NCBI GenBank assembly: GCA_003427395.1 | Contig: BFEA01000173.1 | Span: 2,000,496 to 2,025,654 of the forward strand | From: Chara braunii | Lineage: Eukaryota > Streptophyta > Charophyceae > Charales > Characeae | DNA: 25,159 nt | Reading direction: 5' to 3' | Part shown: positions 1 through 9,797 of the stretch, one piece after another | Numbering within the stretch: the first letter of the stretch is position 1 | Layout of the letters: each line of letters opens with the position of its first letter | Notes under the pieces: generated by a model | Database searches by the model: none | The model's input: only the letters and a program-made list of their open reading frames with translations | Told to the model about the DNA's origin: nothing | Position numbers and translations under genes: made by a program

Positions 1-43
<43 letters not shown>

Positions 44-50
44 CGCTCGC

Positions 51-109
<59 letters not shown>

Positions 110-134
110 CTATCTCTATCTCTCGATCGACTTA
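1..134. repeat. Compound microsatellite (CT)n-(CTCG)n-(CTAT)n
   Basis: Runs of CT dinucleotides, then CTCG tetramers (about 41-62), CT again, then CTAT tetramers (about 83-110), ending in TCGA-rich sequence. The window edge truncates it on the left. An open frame continues from it to a TAA at 282-284. From about position 147 that frame encodes an acidic, Asn/Glu-rich stretch of about 45 residues. It could be a 5' exon or remnant belonging to the protease just downstream, but nothing proves this. Confidence 0.9.
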
Positions 135-541
135 TCGATCGATGAATCTAACGAAAGTGTGATTAATAATGAGGAATGTCAGAAATATACGTGTACTATG
201 TCAAAAAACACTGGTAATGCGGTCGATGAATATAATGAAGAGATGTCATTGGCAAATGAGTTTTTTCAAAACTCGCTCGTTTAAAGTAACTCCTAGTTAA
301 TGCGGATTATGAATATGATGGAAGTGCATGAAAGAAAATAATGGAGTGTATTGGTTTCAACTACGTAAATTACTAGTTCTATAAAGCACCCCGCTCTTTT
401 AAGGTAACCCTTACTACGCATTATTACAACAAATTGAATGTAATGAACATAACTAGAAATGAACGTATTGAAACATGAGCTCACATAAAGACATGGCGCG
501 TTGTCATGTGCAATGCAAACGACAATGGAGGATAACCGGAG

Positions 542-1323
542 GTGCAAAAAAGGATGGACCGTCCACTTGGCAACAACGAATTTGACGGAGAGAGAGATGA
601 AGCCCTCACGCGATTGCGAGTAAAACTTGGGGATAGCGACGTCATAACAAGTTCATTCAACGAAGACACAAAAGAAGAATTAACGATGACAGTCAACGAC
701 TTTAGCTTGCTAATCATAGAAAAAAAGTGGTTGAACGAGCAGATAGTTAATTTTTATCTTAACCTTATCCGACTGGACAATGAGTGTCGTGTGAAGCACC
801 ATAATTGCGATTCGAAGAACAAAAATGTTGTTAGAACAGGAAAGGGGTGCATTCCTACAATAGCAGTTCTAAACTCATTTTTTTTCGCAAAACTATTTGA
901 TAGCGATATGAAGTTCAAGTACGAAAAGGTTCGCAGCTGGTTCATAGAGGTCGTGATTAGCGACATGGATTTGATCATTGCACCTTTTCACGTCGCGCAC
1001 AACCAAAATTGGACACTTGTAGTGGCAGATTTTAGGCGTATGAAAATTGAGTACTACGATTCGCTGACGCCGGATGTTGAACTCCGGCGAAGATGACAGG
1101 GGGGTTCGCAAGATTTTTGTACATGAGGTCGGTCGAACAAGGTCAAGAAATTGACACGAAAAACTTCAACCATATATGGGAAGTGGAAGGCATTTCAAAG
1201 CAGCGCGACTTCAACGAGTGCGGTGTGTTTATGCTAACATATATGCATCACTATTGGCGAGAGGGTTTCTTCCACCTTTCACGTTCACATAAGAAGACAC
1301 AAAGAAAATACGATGCCGGATAG
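542..1323 (+). pseudogene. Ulp1/SENP-like C48 cysteine protease, frameshifted, catalytic His lost
   Basis: The protein resembles the catalytic domain of SUMO/NEDD8-type isopeptidases (Ulp1, peptidase family C48), which cleave ubiquitin-like modifiers from proteins. The first frame (542-1096; first ATG at 554) shows WLNEQIVNFYLNLI near the domain start, an FFFAKL helix, and NWTLVVADF followed by YYDSL, which carries the catalytic Asp. The second frame (1093-1323) shows QRDFNECGVFML, which holds the oxyanion-hole Gln and the nucleophilic Cys six residues apart, as the family requires. The frames meet at an ATGA at 1093-1096, and the second frame has a stop at 1078-1080, so an indel around 1080-1095 split one gene. 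The family His-Trp pair is Asn-Trp here (QNW), so the triad is broken as well. Ulp1 domains are common as host genes and also as passengers in plant Mutator-like and other DNA transposons. I see no transposase or terminal repeats nearby, so its origin is open. Confidence 0.75.
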
Positions 1324-1550
1324 CTTTCGACGTAGCTGTTGTGGAGTAGACGAATTTGTTCCATTTACAGTATAGACGTTCAAACACATGAAATGACCAT
1401 GTAGTGATCAAAATAGATCTGATAAAAGAGAAGAAGAGTTTGTAAGTGTAACGAGGATTAATTATGCGGTTCACGATGAATGTAATTGATCATGCAATAA
1501 GGACATCTTATTAAAGGTCATCTTATCTCTTATCTTTGAGGCTCCTCTCC
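1324..1550. other. Non-coding spacer after the Ulp1 remnant
   Basis: This stretch is AT-rich, without a convincing frame or motif. It separates the protease remnant from the heptamer repeat. Confidence 0.5.
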
Positions 1551-1700
1551 TCTTACCCCTTACCCCTTACCCCTTACCCCCTACCCCTTACCCCCCCCTT
1601 ACCCCTTATCCCCCTACGCCTTACACCCTTACCCCTTACCCCTTACCCCTTACCCTTACCCTTACCCCTTACCCCTTACCCCTGACCCCTTGCCCCCCTA
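1551..1700. repeat. (CCCCTTA)n heptamer repeat
   Basis: About twenty imperfect copies of CCCCTTA, with variants CCCTTA, CCCCCTTA and CCCCTGA. The opposite strand reads (TAAGGGG)n, with many closely spaced runs of three or four G and so the potential to form G-quadruplexes. The unit looks like a telomere repeat but is not the plant unit (CCCTAAA), so it is best called a satellite or minisatellite. Confidence 0.9.
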
Positions 1701-1789
1701 TTCGTATCACAAATAAATCACAAATGAAGATAAATATGGCAAAATATGTGAGTTACAATTTCGTTCAAAAAATAAAAAATGTCCGTTTT

Positions 1790-2180
1790 GACGAAATCGT
1801 AGCTACCCGACTAGCGACGGAACAACTCGGCTCCTCAATGTGAGTGCTACACGATCGTTTGGGGAATTCATTACTTTCATCCATATTTGTATAGGCAGAA
1901 GTTCCTCCTCGTCACGGATCATGAGCCCCTATTGGCTCTCAAGAGGCTCACGAACTATATGGGCATGATTGAACGATGGGTTGTCCGACTACAGGAATAT
2001 GACTTCGACATCGTCCATTGAAAGATAGAGAAGCAGGGGAATGCCGGCGGACTGACACGACTGCATCGGCCAAGCAAGGTGGCCAAAGGGGAAGAGATCA
2101 TCCCATGGAAGGAGTTGGAGCCGACCAATGGACCGTCGTACGGAGAGGTGGCCATTCTGCCCCGAACCTCCAGAGGGTGA
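1790..2180 (+). pseudogene. RNase H domain remnant of element 1 pol
   Basis: The frame around 1838-2018 matches the C-terminal half of the RNase H domain of element 2. It has ECYTIVWGI with the catalytic Glu, then LLVTDHEPLLALKRL with the catalytic Asp of TDH, and then RWVVRLQEYDFDIVH. The first catalytic Asp region is missing because of the 5' truncation. A TGA at about 2019-2021 replaces the Arg codon (CGA) seen in element 2, a C-to-T change. The frame stays open after it and closes at TGA 2178-2180, shortly before the ATG of the PHD-integrase frame. Confidence 0.8.
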
Positions 2181-2192
2181 CACGTAGACACG

Positions 2193-3766
2193 ATGGCGAC
2201 GGGTGAAAAAGGTAACTTGAATTCCGGGGGCCCCCTTTCTCCCCTCTCATCTTCTTCTTTTCTCGCCTTGCCTGACAAATTTTGTTATTTTTGCAAAGCA
2301 ATATCGCGAGTTTATTCGGTTCCTATACGTCATAATGGGGAAGGGTATGTCGAGTGGGTAGATTGTGAACGATGTGTCTCTAGGGCCCATGTCTCTTGTG
2401 TCCAATACCGGAACGCGAACAAAGTTTGGTTATGTCCTTTGTGCCGTACTGACAAGATCCCGACGGAGGCTCGATTCCTCGAAGCCACATCCGAGGGGCT
2501 AGAAAAGACAAGCTGGTTCCGGCGTGCCGAGGTATAGACAAATTTCGTCCTAATAGCTACAGTGGTCAGAAACTCTGTCTGAGAATTCACCAAAGAGGAT
2601 CGGAGGCGGGGCAACGAGAGAGCACGGAATTACCGATGGAACAACGAACGGTTAGAGAAACGAAAGACAATCGTGGGATTTGGATGTCGGTACCTCATCC
2701 GTCAATCCGGCGGATAAAGCGCAAATTCAGCCTCCCCGGTCCATTGTCCCAACAGTAGTCGAATGACCATTCCAAAGAGTCAGTATGGACACGACATATA
2801 TTATCGTTCCTCCTGGCCCGAACAACTGCGAATATTCAATCCTCCTTGTTTTGTAGACCATTTCTCGAAATGGATAGAGGCGTATCCCTGTTAGACAGAC
2901 AGCAAAAATAGTGCGATATGTCAACCGTTTCCTTGAAATGCATCAAGATACCGAGGAGATCCTAACGGACAATGGGGCCGAATTCCGAGGGGAAGTCCTG
3001 AGGAGTCTGGTTACGCATGGTGCCTCTATTCGGAACACCGCCCCACATATGTCCCAATCAAATGGCCTCGTAGAAAACGCCAACCGAGTAATCAAGACCG
3101 CCCTCCGACGGAATATCGCCGCTAGAGATATGCGGCCTTGGCCTGATTGGCCCTGATATAGTGGACCACATCCTAACCATTCATCGAGGGACACCCCACG
3201 AGTCCACCGTCCTGACCCCTTTCCATTTACGGACCAATAGCTTGGCTTGAGTAGCTCTGCCAAGCTTGAACGACAAGACGACCCTTGGGCGACGAGCCAC
3301 GGGGGCAACGGTTAAGGACAAGGCCCAACGCCACTTGAAACTGATGGAAAAGGCCCTCCCTCGGTTAGCCCGAAAAAAACATCGGATGACCGAAATGGCC
3401 CACGGACGCAAGGTCCGGAGCTATGAGGTCCGGAACAGGAACAATGGACCTGGGGCCTAGTATAAATTAAGGGACGTAATGCAGGTAAGGAAATGTGCTC
3501 GCCAGGGCAAGTTAGCGCCACAATTCTTTGGGCGATTCCACGTAGTCGAGCTCGGTTCTAGCGGAGTGAACACGGTTCGGTTTGCACCGGAGGTCTCAGG
3601 AAGCCGATCGGCTCGACCGATCATTCGACACGTGTCCTATCTTCGTCCCTTACCCCCTTCTCCATCTCTCTCAGCTTCTACGTCGTCCCCCACTTCGAAG
3701 GAGGAAGACGACGATTTCGAGTACACTGCTTCTCCTTCTTCTCCACCTTCTCCCCCATCGCTATGA
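2193..3766 (+). pseudogene. PHD finger + integrase of element 1, frameshifted
   Basis: The ATG at 2193 opens a frame with a complete C4HC3 zinc finger at 2283-2444: CYFC, then DCERC, then AHVSC, then WLCPLC. That is the cysteine/histidine order of a PHD finger, including the Trp two residues before the last Cys pair. The integrase follows in pieces. About 150 bases holding the H2C2 zinc-binding module are deleted near 2690-2730. The first catalytic Asp (SMDTT) survives near 2785. An indel near 2905 shifts the frame, and LTDNGAEF (Asp, 2968-2970) and SNGLVEN (Glu, 3073-3075) remain. The C-terminal part (from 3266 to TGA 3764-3766) carries a GPY/F-like segment KLAPQFFGRFHVV and a Ser/Pro-rich acidic tail, with one TAG at about 3458-3460. 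The stop overlaps the next ATG (ATGA, 3763-3766). Confidence 0.85.
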
Positions 3767-4254
3767 TCTTTTCCAAAGAGTAGGTCATTAGTGAGTGGAT
3801 AATGAGACCTGGGGGCCATATCTCGTTTATTGGATTCCGGCAGGTGCAAGGACCACAACTGAGTCCCGATCTGCTTCGATTCGCGACTTTCTTCAGCATG
3901 GCAGCCTTCCACGCGGCAGCGGAGTTTCGGTTCATACGGGTCAGCGATAGAGCGCAGGTGTTGGCCGAGACGTCAACTTTTCTACGGCTGTCTCCACGAG
4001 GCGTCGGCCACGTGTCAGTAATCGTCGCCTTTACCGACGATCTTACGACGTTGCATGAAGCATCTCACGCAGGTGTCCTCCGACAGTGGCGACTCTAGGC
4101 GCGGGATCTCACGGCCGCGTGGGTCCAACTATTAGCTCAGCTGGGCGATCGGATCGCCCCCACTAACGACGTCGATCTCAGCCAGCTCCAATTCTCTCCT
4201 GCTGCACCGGAGGTCTTCATCCTGGAGCTCCTTCCCTTTGTGCCGCCCCAATGA
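3763..4254 (+). pseudogene. ORF A of element 1 (unrecognised accessory protein), two nonsense codons
   Basis: This is one open frame of 163 codons, interrupted only by TAG at 3781-3783 and TAG at 4096-4098. It is homologous to ORF A of element 2 at 19696-20172. Shared blocks are LSPDLLR followed by a Phe-Phe pair, Ala-Ala-Glu, LAE, and LWARDL/LWAHNL with QLGDRIAP/HQGDVIAP. The second TAG sits where the other copy has Trp, a TGG-to-TAG change. I do not recognise the family. No signal peptide, membrane helix or zinc motif is visible, so it is not an obvious envelope protein. Both ends are ATGA overlaps: integrase stop/ORF A start at 3763-3766, and ORF A stop/ORF B start at 4251-4254. Confidence 0.7.
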
Positions 4255-5747
4255 ACCGGCATTGCCTCTCGACTTTCGGGCTTCCCTCCGACCTCCCCAC
4301 CTTCTGGCAGTCCGGTACTGACGCCCCTCTGTCGTTTCGGGTCAGGCAACTGGAAGTGTCGATCCTTGAAGCCGACAAACATCTCGCTCAACTTCTGTCT
4401 TCTCGAGGTGGTGTTCCATTGGGCCGAGCCGACAAACAAGGATGAAGAAGACGAAGTCCCCGACGACGAGATGAAACTGTTGATAGTCCAGGCGTGGAGA
4501 ATGGATACGGAGGGGGAGTTGTTGGGGATCTCTTTCGGAAAGGTGAGGAACGACCATCTGGAGCCAATCACAAGTGAAGTCTTGGTATTCCTGGTCCAAC
4601 TTTTGGACGACCTACATCGGGACGTCCTTTCACACTGCGACGAGCGGCCCACGCCGGCCACGCTCACCGGTACTTTGGCGCCGCATCTGTTGTGGTCGAC
4701 GTGCACGGAGATTGACGGGGACAACTGCTACTACCCCTCCTCGGTCCACTACCTGATCATCGACGTGACCGATCTCACCTTGTGGGATCCGATCATTCAG
4801 AGAGGAGAAGAGAGAGGGTAGGCGAGCAAAAAAGAAGAAGAAGAAGAAGAGGTGCGAGAAGAAGAATAAAGGGAAGAAGAGGAGAGCTCGAAGGTCGAAT
4901 CTTACGACCTAGACTATAACGAGTCGGAGGAAGCTGAGTCAGAAGGAAGTGGGTTGAACGAATCAGGTAGTCCTAGCGAGCAGAGCAAGAAAGAGGATGA
5001 AGCCGCAACGCAGAAGAGGCGAGATAGGGCTGAAGGAAAGCGGTAAGTGGAGGAATCGAACGGACCACCAACGGGGCTGTTACAAGGCGATCCGGGATGG
5101 CATCACCACCACGGAGGGATCGAGAAGCAGACGTCGTAGAAGAAGTTCTTCGCCGACTCAATCCTGTCCACCACAGCCCGCCGTTCACATACGTGGAGAT
5201 GCGGGTGCTCGGGCTTTGTCCCCTGTCTTTGTCCCGTCATCCCCTTGATTTCCTCACCCTCCATCAGCTTGCGGAGTGTCCCCCGTTTCCTTCCAACTGC
5301 CAATTGGCACCACTTCCCGCCTTCAATCTGCCATCAACTCTATTCCACCCATCTCATTGTTACCGTCTTCCCGCACGCCACTACTCGCTCCCTCGTAACT
5401 TTCTTTCCCCTCCACGTCCTTCTCTTCAGCGTGGCATGGCGCGGCGCGAATACAACAACATAAAAGTCTATTGGATAATCGTCGGCACTATCCCCTCGTA
5501 TGAAGATTATGAAAGCTTTCACGCCACGATCCCCGACACCCTTTGCACCCTCTACCCCGATTACCTCGCCTCACTCCCCCATCAACTGGCATCAAGACCA
5601 TCGTTTCCCCCGCATCCACTGCAACGTCCACTAAACTCGGCTCCCTACGGGGGATCGAGAGTGGCATCGCTTTCTACCACCTCTCCCACAAGCTCACCCC
5701 CCCCTCCCCCGCCCGTCATTAGATTGCCCTTCCCCGACAACCACTAG
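4251..5747 (+). pseudogene. ORF B of element 1 (unrecognised accessory protein), several frameshifts
   Basis: From the ATG at 4251 to TAG 5745-5747 the span is exactly 499 codons, close to the 503 residues inferred for element 2, although the frame changes inside. Frame changes lie near 4360-4420, near 5040, and twice between about 5270 and 5450; TAG 4819-4821 and a TAA near 4867 also interrupt it. Matching blocks are the N-terminal STFGLPSDLPTFWQS, then IVQAWRMDTEGELLG, an acidic Glu/Lys-rich middle (about 4828-5040), and the C-terminal YVEMR, DFLTLHQL, FPLHVLLFS and TLYPDYLASLP. Function is unknown. The acidic linker between two conserved domains is a family feature. Confidence 0.7.
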
Positions 5748-5914
5748 GTCCGGGGCTCATGAATGCCACCTGGATGACTTCCACACACTTATCTCACGGT
5801 AAGTGGCACGTGCCAGCTCCACGTCGATCGCCTGTGTTTTTTTTGCGGGATCGACGGATGATGGGAGAGCAAGCAAGAGCTTGCTTAAGATTGGAACCCC
5901 CTGGGCGTCACATA
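5748..5914 (+). other. Element 1 segment between ORF B and 3' LTR: stem-loop, no clear polypurine tract
   Basis: The place where a polypurine tract is expected holds a short stem-loop (AAGCAAG/CTTGCTT, about 5873-5888), then TTGGAACCCCCTGGG, then the palindrome at 5906-5921 that runs into the LTR start. The same arrangement is seen before the 3' LTR of element 2. No purine-only run of more than about 8 bases adjoins the LTR. Confidence 0.55.
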
Positions 5915-5921
5915 TGTGACG
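5906..5921. repeat. 16 bp perfect palindrome across the 3' LTR boundary of element 1
   Basis: CGTCACATATGTGACG equals its own reverse complement. Its right half, TGTGACG, is the LTR 5' terminus. Its left half matches the LTR 3' terminus CGTCACA seen at 24270-24276, so the site looks like an LTR-end/LTR-start junction with TA between. Element 2 has a degraded form at about 21839-21854. Confidence 0.8.
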
Positions 5922-6616
5922 AACTGTTTTCTGCAACCGCGCGACTTCTTGTGCAAGGCTACTTCGGGGGTTGAATCGGGAGGGCCCGTTGGATTGCATG
6001 GGTGCCCTTGCTTTTCTTGTTTTTGGGAATTGAGGCGGGCATGGTCCCACGATGGTTGGTAGTTGATCGCGCCTCAGCGAGTGCGAAGGATAACTGTTGC
6101 CATATCTTCTTCTGCTGTGGGAAATGAGAATTTTGGCGCGATCGTCGCACGGGAAAATCTTTCTGAATTTTCAACTCATGTCGAGCCCCCACGGGCTCTC
6201 GGAATTATCTGCTCTCGTAATTTCTTTTTGTAATTAGGATTTACGCTAGGAATTTAGGTACATCGCAATTTTGTTGCACGACGCTGCTTGCTTGCACTGT
6301 TGCGCACACTTTGCCGCGTCAAGATATGTGCTCTGGCTTTTCCGCGCCTTAATCTTATGTGTAACTGTAATGCTTGTTTTGGAAGGCGTGATTGTAACTG
6401 TAATCCTCTCGTTCTTGATATCTTTTGTGGCGCCCCTGCGCGCGCATACTTTTCCCCCTGACCCATTGGCCCGAACGATTGCATGACCGGATCGATGTGA
6501 GGAGTGTGGCTACATCCCCCACACCGCGGCCTGACCATGCAGTTGTAGGCACTTCCTTCCTCCTTCTTCCTTCCCACTCAGGCACAATCCCGGGTATCTC
6601 GCGCAAGCATGCATGC

Positions 6617-6623
6617 TATAAAT
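6617..6623 (+). promoter_or_regulatory. TATA box of element 1 LTR
   Basis: TATAAAT is preceded by alternating purine-pyrimidine GCATGCATGC (RY-type motif). The same pair occurs at 22624-22643 in the element 2 3' LTR. It lies about 700 bases into the LTR, so U3 is about 0.7 kb and R-U5 about 1.5 kb. Transcription from here would place ORF D in the RNA leader. Confidence 0.65.
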
Positions 6624-7381
6624 GCCTCTTAATTTTTTAAATCATTTCGATGCCTAAAAATAACTTTGTGTTTCTGTTGTTTTTTTTTATTAGTTATGTA
6701 TGATGTGAGGTACATGCCTCTTAATTTTGGAGTCATTTTGCTAATGTAAACAAAAATGAAAAATCACCAAAGATGGCGGTGTCAAATCGTGTTCGCTCAC
6801 TAATTTCAATTTTGTTTTTACTTTTTTCTATTTTCTGTTTTCTATTTTTTTTCCCAATTTGGTAACGAATTTAGATGTAATGCTCAGGCAAATGTTGTTT
6901 ATTTTATTTTTCTTCATAACATATTGTTTTTTCGGAAGTTTTTGAGTTGGTTTTTTTTTTTTTTTTTTTTTTTTTTTTCCCGCGTGGAATTGAGCTCCGT
7001 GTTCGGTCCCGTTCATTGAACACGCGTGCATTCCGTTCAGTTTCTGAACGGAAAACCCGCGTTCAATGAACGTGCAGTTTCACAGATTGCGTGTGTTCGA
7101 AGTCGGATGCATGAATGTTTCATGTTTTTCTGTCTGAATACGAACCAGATGAACATGCTAGATGATTAGATGTCTGTCTCACAACAGGATTGCCCGCATT
7201 CGGGTTAACAAGCCAGTGTGTACCGGTTGTGAGTTGCTGGTCTCTATCCACCTGACCGAAGGACAGGTCTTGTGCATGCACGTGCAAGCCCGTCCAAGGA
7301 AGGTCGTTACTTACACGTGTCTGCAAAACCTGTACTTAGCCCAACTCTCTGAATGTCTGAATTTTCGCCCCACCCTGCAGT

Positions 7382-7840
7382 ATGAATATCGAAATCCCCT
7401 TTCGTATCACTCACCGCGAATGCCTAAGTGATAGGGAATTCCGGGAATATTGGGAACACATTTGTTTGTCTGCACGATCGAGGGCGGAGCCTCCGAAATT
7501 TCCCTACTTAACAGGGAATGAACGCATTTGCGAGTGGGATATTGACCAGGCTTTGGGACGTATCCCCCATCTCCTCGGATGCCCTAACTCATACACGTGT
7601 CACGTCGTCGCGGAACCCGGAATCATCATCCTGGGGACCAAATGCCCTCCCTATCACCGCATCCTGCCCTTTCAGTCCCTGACCATCGTCCCCTGGCGCG
7701 CAATCGCTCCTTACTGGCCCCAACCCCCGTGTTCGGAGTGCCTGCAAGACCACGATTACCGAGCCTCTGGCTTCATCCGGCTCGCTCGGAGGAAGCCACG
7801 TCGGATTTCAAGACGTGCGACGCTAGACGCCGACAGGTGA
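7382..7840 (+). CDS. ORF D: LTR-encoded conserved protein (element 1 copy, 152 aa)
   Basis: This frame is intact from ATG 7382 to TGA 7838-7840, lies entirely inside the LTR and is downstream of its TATA box. It aligns with the frame at 23535-23957 in the other element. Shared features are REF/REI with Trp-Glu, FPYLTGNERIC versus FPCLTENDRFC, a Pro-Asn-x-Tyr, a Pro-Gly followed by hydrophobics, PPYH and LP, LTIVPW versus LTVVLW, IAPYWP, and a C-terminal C-x2-C (PCSEC/PCRSC). The protein family is unknown to me. There is no signal peptide or membrane helix; the C-terminus is Arg-rich. Conservation of the frame in a copy this old argues for coding, but a structural RNA role for the region is not excluded. 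Confidence 0.55.
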   Translation: MNIEIPFRITHRECLSDREFREYWEHICLSARSRAEPPKFPYLTGNERICEWDIDQALGRIPHLLGCPNSYTCHVVAEPGIIILGTKCPPYHRILPFQSLTIVPWRAIAPYWPQPPCSECLQDHDYRASGFIRLARRKPRRISRRATLDADR

Positions 7841-8463
7841 TCAGCTAGTGAGATAGCCATAGCATCCTGGCGGTATACCAGATACGACTCCGACCCAGAC
7901 AAAAACGAAGGCGGTAGCTCCGCCCTCCGAAGCGTAAAAAAAGACTTCGCCCCACGCCTACCCTTTTGCATCCATATCCTTGAAACTTGTCACGGGAGAT
8001 CTCAGTTCGACCCTGGGACTCCAACCCCCCCCCCCCACTTTCCTAAAATCCTTGGCACACCCCCTTTTCACAGTTCCAGGCCCACTCCCACTCCAATCTG
8101 GAAGTCGTGTCGGGCGTGAGGTTTGGGCATCACAATACACCCACCTCTCTAAGCAGACCGAAAATCAATCGCATGGTCCCCTAATCTATGGTGGGAAACG
8201 AAGGACTGCAATAGGTAGGACCTCCCTCCGGGGGTTTCTGAAATTTATCTGGCTGCACTTATGACTATGACAATCGTGTTTGGTGGAGAAATTCCTTTTC
8301 AAAGTTTTTTTTTTTTTTTTTTTTTTTAAGCCCTGGGTGTTGTAGAGGCCAAGGACCACCCTTGCCTTCGCCACAAAAGGGCTTGATACAAATCACCATG
8401 CATGTTTTATTGTCTTTCCAAGGTTGATGCGGGAGTGACATTTGGGTGTGTGTTTATGATTGA

Positions 8464-8511
8464 GAGTGCGGTCGACAGTGAGGGAATTGAGTGCTACTCA
8501 AAACCGCACTC
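8464..8511. repeat. Inverted repeat, 9 bp arms
   Basis: GAGTGCGGT (8464-8472) pairs with ACCGCACTC (8503-8511) across a 30-base loop that itself contains GAGTGCTACTC. Role unknown. Confidence 0.6.
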
Positions 8512-8689
8512 AAGCGCGCCTTGAGCGCCTCACGCAGTTGCGAGAAGGCGGGTTGCCGGTGGATGGATGGGGTGACGGGGTGGTGAGGGTTGTCGGGGGG
8601 GGTGGCTGGGCACCTCCCAGCAACCCCCCTCTATTCCTCGGCGACCGAAACAAGATTTAGGGCCTCATTCCACTACCCTCGACTTGAAA

Positions 8690-8757
8690 AAATCTCAAGG
8701 GCGGCGTCGTTCCACTACGCCCTTGAGATTTGTTAATCACTATTGAAAAGTGATTAA
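8690..8757. repeat. Two adjacent perfect hairpins
   Basis: The first has 14 bp arms, 8690-8703 (AAATCTCAAGGGCG) and 8718-8731, around a 14-base loop. It is followed at once by 9 bp arms TTAATCACT (8733-8741) and AGTGATTAA (8749-8757) around a 7-base loop. The pair looks like part of a small non-autonomous element or a structured transcript, but no terminal repeats were found. Confidence 0.7.
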
Positions 8758-9101
8758 GGTTCCCGCCTCAATAGACTCCCGCTTTGAAACTCAAGGGCGG
8801 CCGTAGGGTGCCCAGGCAAAGCAGGCCAATTTTTGAGTCACCTCCCAGAGGTGATTTGAATTTCCTTGGAAACAGCGCCAACATGGGCGAGCGAGGCCAG
8901 CAGGGCGAGCGTGGGAACTTGGCAGGATGTAGGGTTGGTGGAATGGGCACAGGCATCCTCTACAGCCTGCTGCCATGTCTGGTGGCAGGAAGGGGGTTAC
9001 CAGGGTCTCACATGACAGCTGTTTGCCCGTGAGCGAGCATGTCACGTCGATACTAACATTGCATTGAGGTTTTTCGATTTTGGAGCAGGTACCGGCGCAT
9101 G

Positions 9102-9797
9102 GCAGGAAGGCTATTTTACAAACGCAATGAGGAGGATTATGGAAGGCGGCAACGAGCTGGTTCCTCTACACTTGTTTCACCCTGGCTTTTGAAAGCACTG
9201 GTGTGCCATCTCTCTGTTCCACGGTCCATGCGAGTAATGTTGCAGGCTAGCATGCCGTATGGAGGGGAGTATTGCTTTTGTTGAGCTTTGCTTCAGGAGA
9301 GATCACTTCCACTCTTTGTCTTGCAAATTTGTGGTGGAGGAGGTCGGCTAGCCGCAAGAAGAAGAAGAGTAGAGTGTGTCCCGTGGGGTGTGAGGATAAT
9401 TGTTGGGAGGAAATGAGTATTGAGTGAAGTCCAAGATCTACTCAAGGCGCGTCGCAGGAAGGCTATTTTACAGACGCAATGAGGAGGATTATGGAAGGCG
9501 GCAATGGGCTGGTTCCTCTACACTTGTTTCCCCCTGGCTTTTGAAAGCACTGGTGTGCCACTCTCTGTTTCGCGCTCCATGCGAGTAATGCTGCAGGCTA
9601 GCATGCCGTATGGAGGGGAGTAATGCTTTTGTTGAGCTTTGCTTCAGGAGAGATCACTTCCACTCTTTGTCTTGCAAATTTGTGTGGAGGAGGTCGGCTA
9701 GCCCCAAGAAGAAGAAGAGTAGAGTGTGTCCCGTGGGGTGTGAGGATAATTGTTGGGAGGAAATGAGTATTGAGTGAAGTCCAAGATCTACTCAAGG
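9102..9797. repeat. Tandem duplication, two copies of a 352 bp unit
   Basis: The unit starts GCAGGAAGGCTATTTTACA at 9102 and again at 9454. Both copies run to CCAAGATCTACTCAAGG and differ at only a handful of positions (about 95% identical by eye); the second is slightly shorter, about 344 bp. No shared long reading frame is obvious, so it is probably non-coding. High identity implies a recent duplication. Confidence 0.9.

Larger units (their letters stand above)
1790..8134 (+). mobile_element. Element 1: 5'-truncated, degenerate Ty3/gypsy-like LTR retrotransposon
   Basis: This is an older relative of the element at 11534-24276, in the same orientation. It retains the last part of RNase H, the PHD finger and integrase, ORF A, ORF B and a full-length 3' LTR. 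It lacks gag, protease, reverse transcriptase and the 5' LTR. Homology to the other copy starts abruptly near 1790, just after the heptamer repeat. Coding similarity to element 2 looks like roughly 60-75% by eye, with many indels and stops. It is useful as an outgroup: features shared by the two copies are likely original to the family. Confidence 0.85.
5915..8134 (+). repeat. 3' LTR of element 1 (about 2.22 kb)
   Basis: It starts TGTGACGAAC and ends CATCACA, a near-perfect terminal inverted repeat of the TG...CA type. Several blocks match the 3' LTR of element 2 in the same order and orientation: the start, the segment around 6480-6630 with the TATA box, ORF D (7382-7840), and the terminal 170 bases with AGATCTCAG and GGGCGTGAGG. 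A 28-base T run (6951-6978) and a C run (8025-8036) have grown inside. Because its order agrees with 21848-24276 and not with 11534-13849, it fixes the ancestral LTR layout. Confidence 0.85.
8135..9101. other. Non-coding spacer with hairpins and a T run
   Basis: No coding frame is supported. It holds a 23-base T run (8305-8327), G-rich sequence around 8575-8610 with several GGG runs, and the hairpins listed separately. CTCAAGGGCGG and TTCCACTAC recur between 8665 and 8800, as in a small decayed repeat. Confidence 0.5.

Noticed and set aside
1551-1700. Telomere or internal telomeric repeat
   Set aside because: The unit is TAAGGGG, not the plant TTTAGGG unit, and the copies are irregular. Called a heptamer minisatellite instead.
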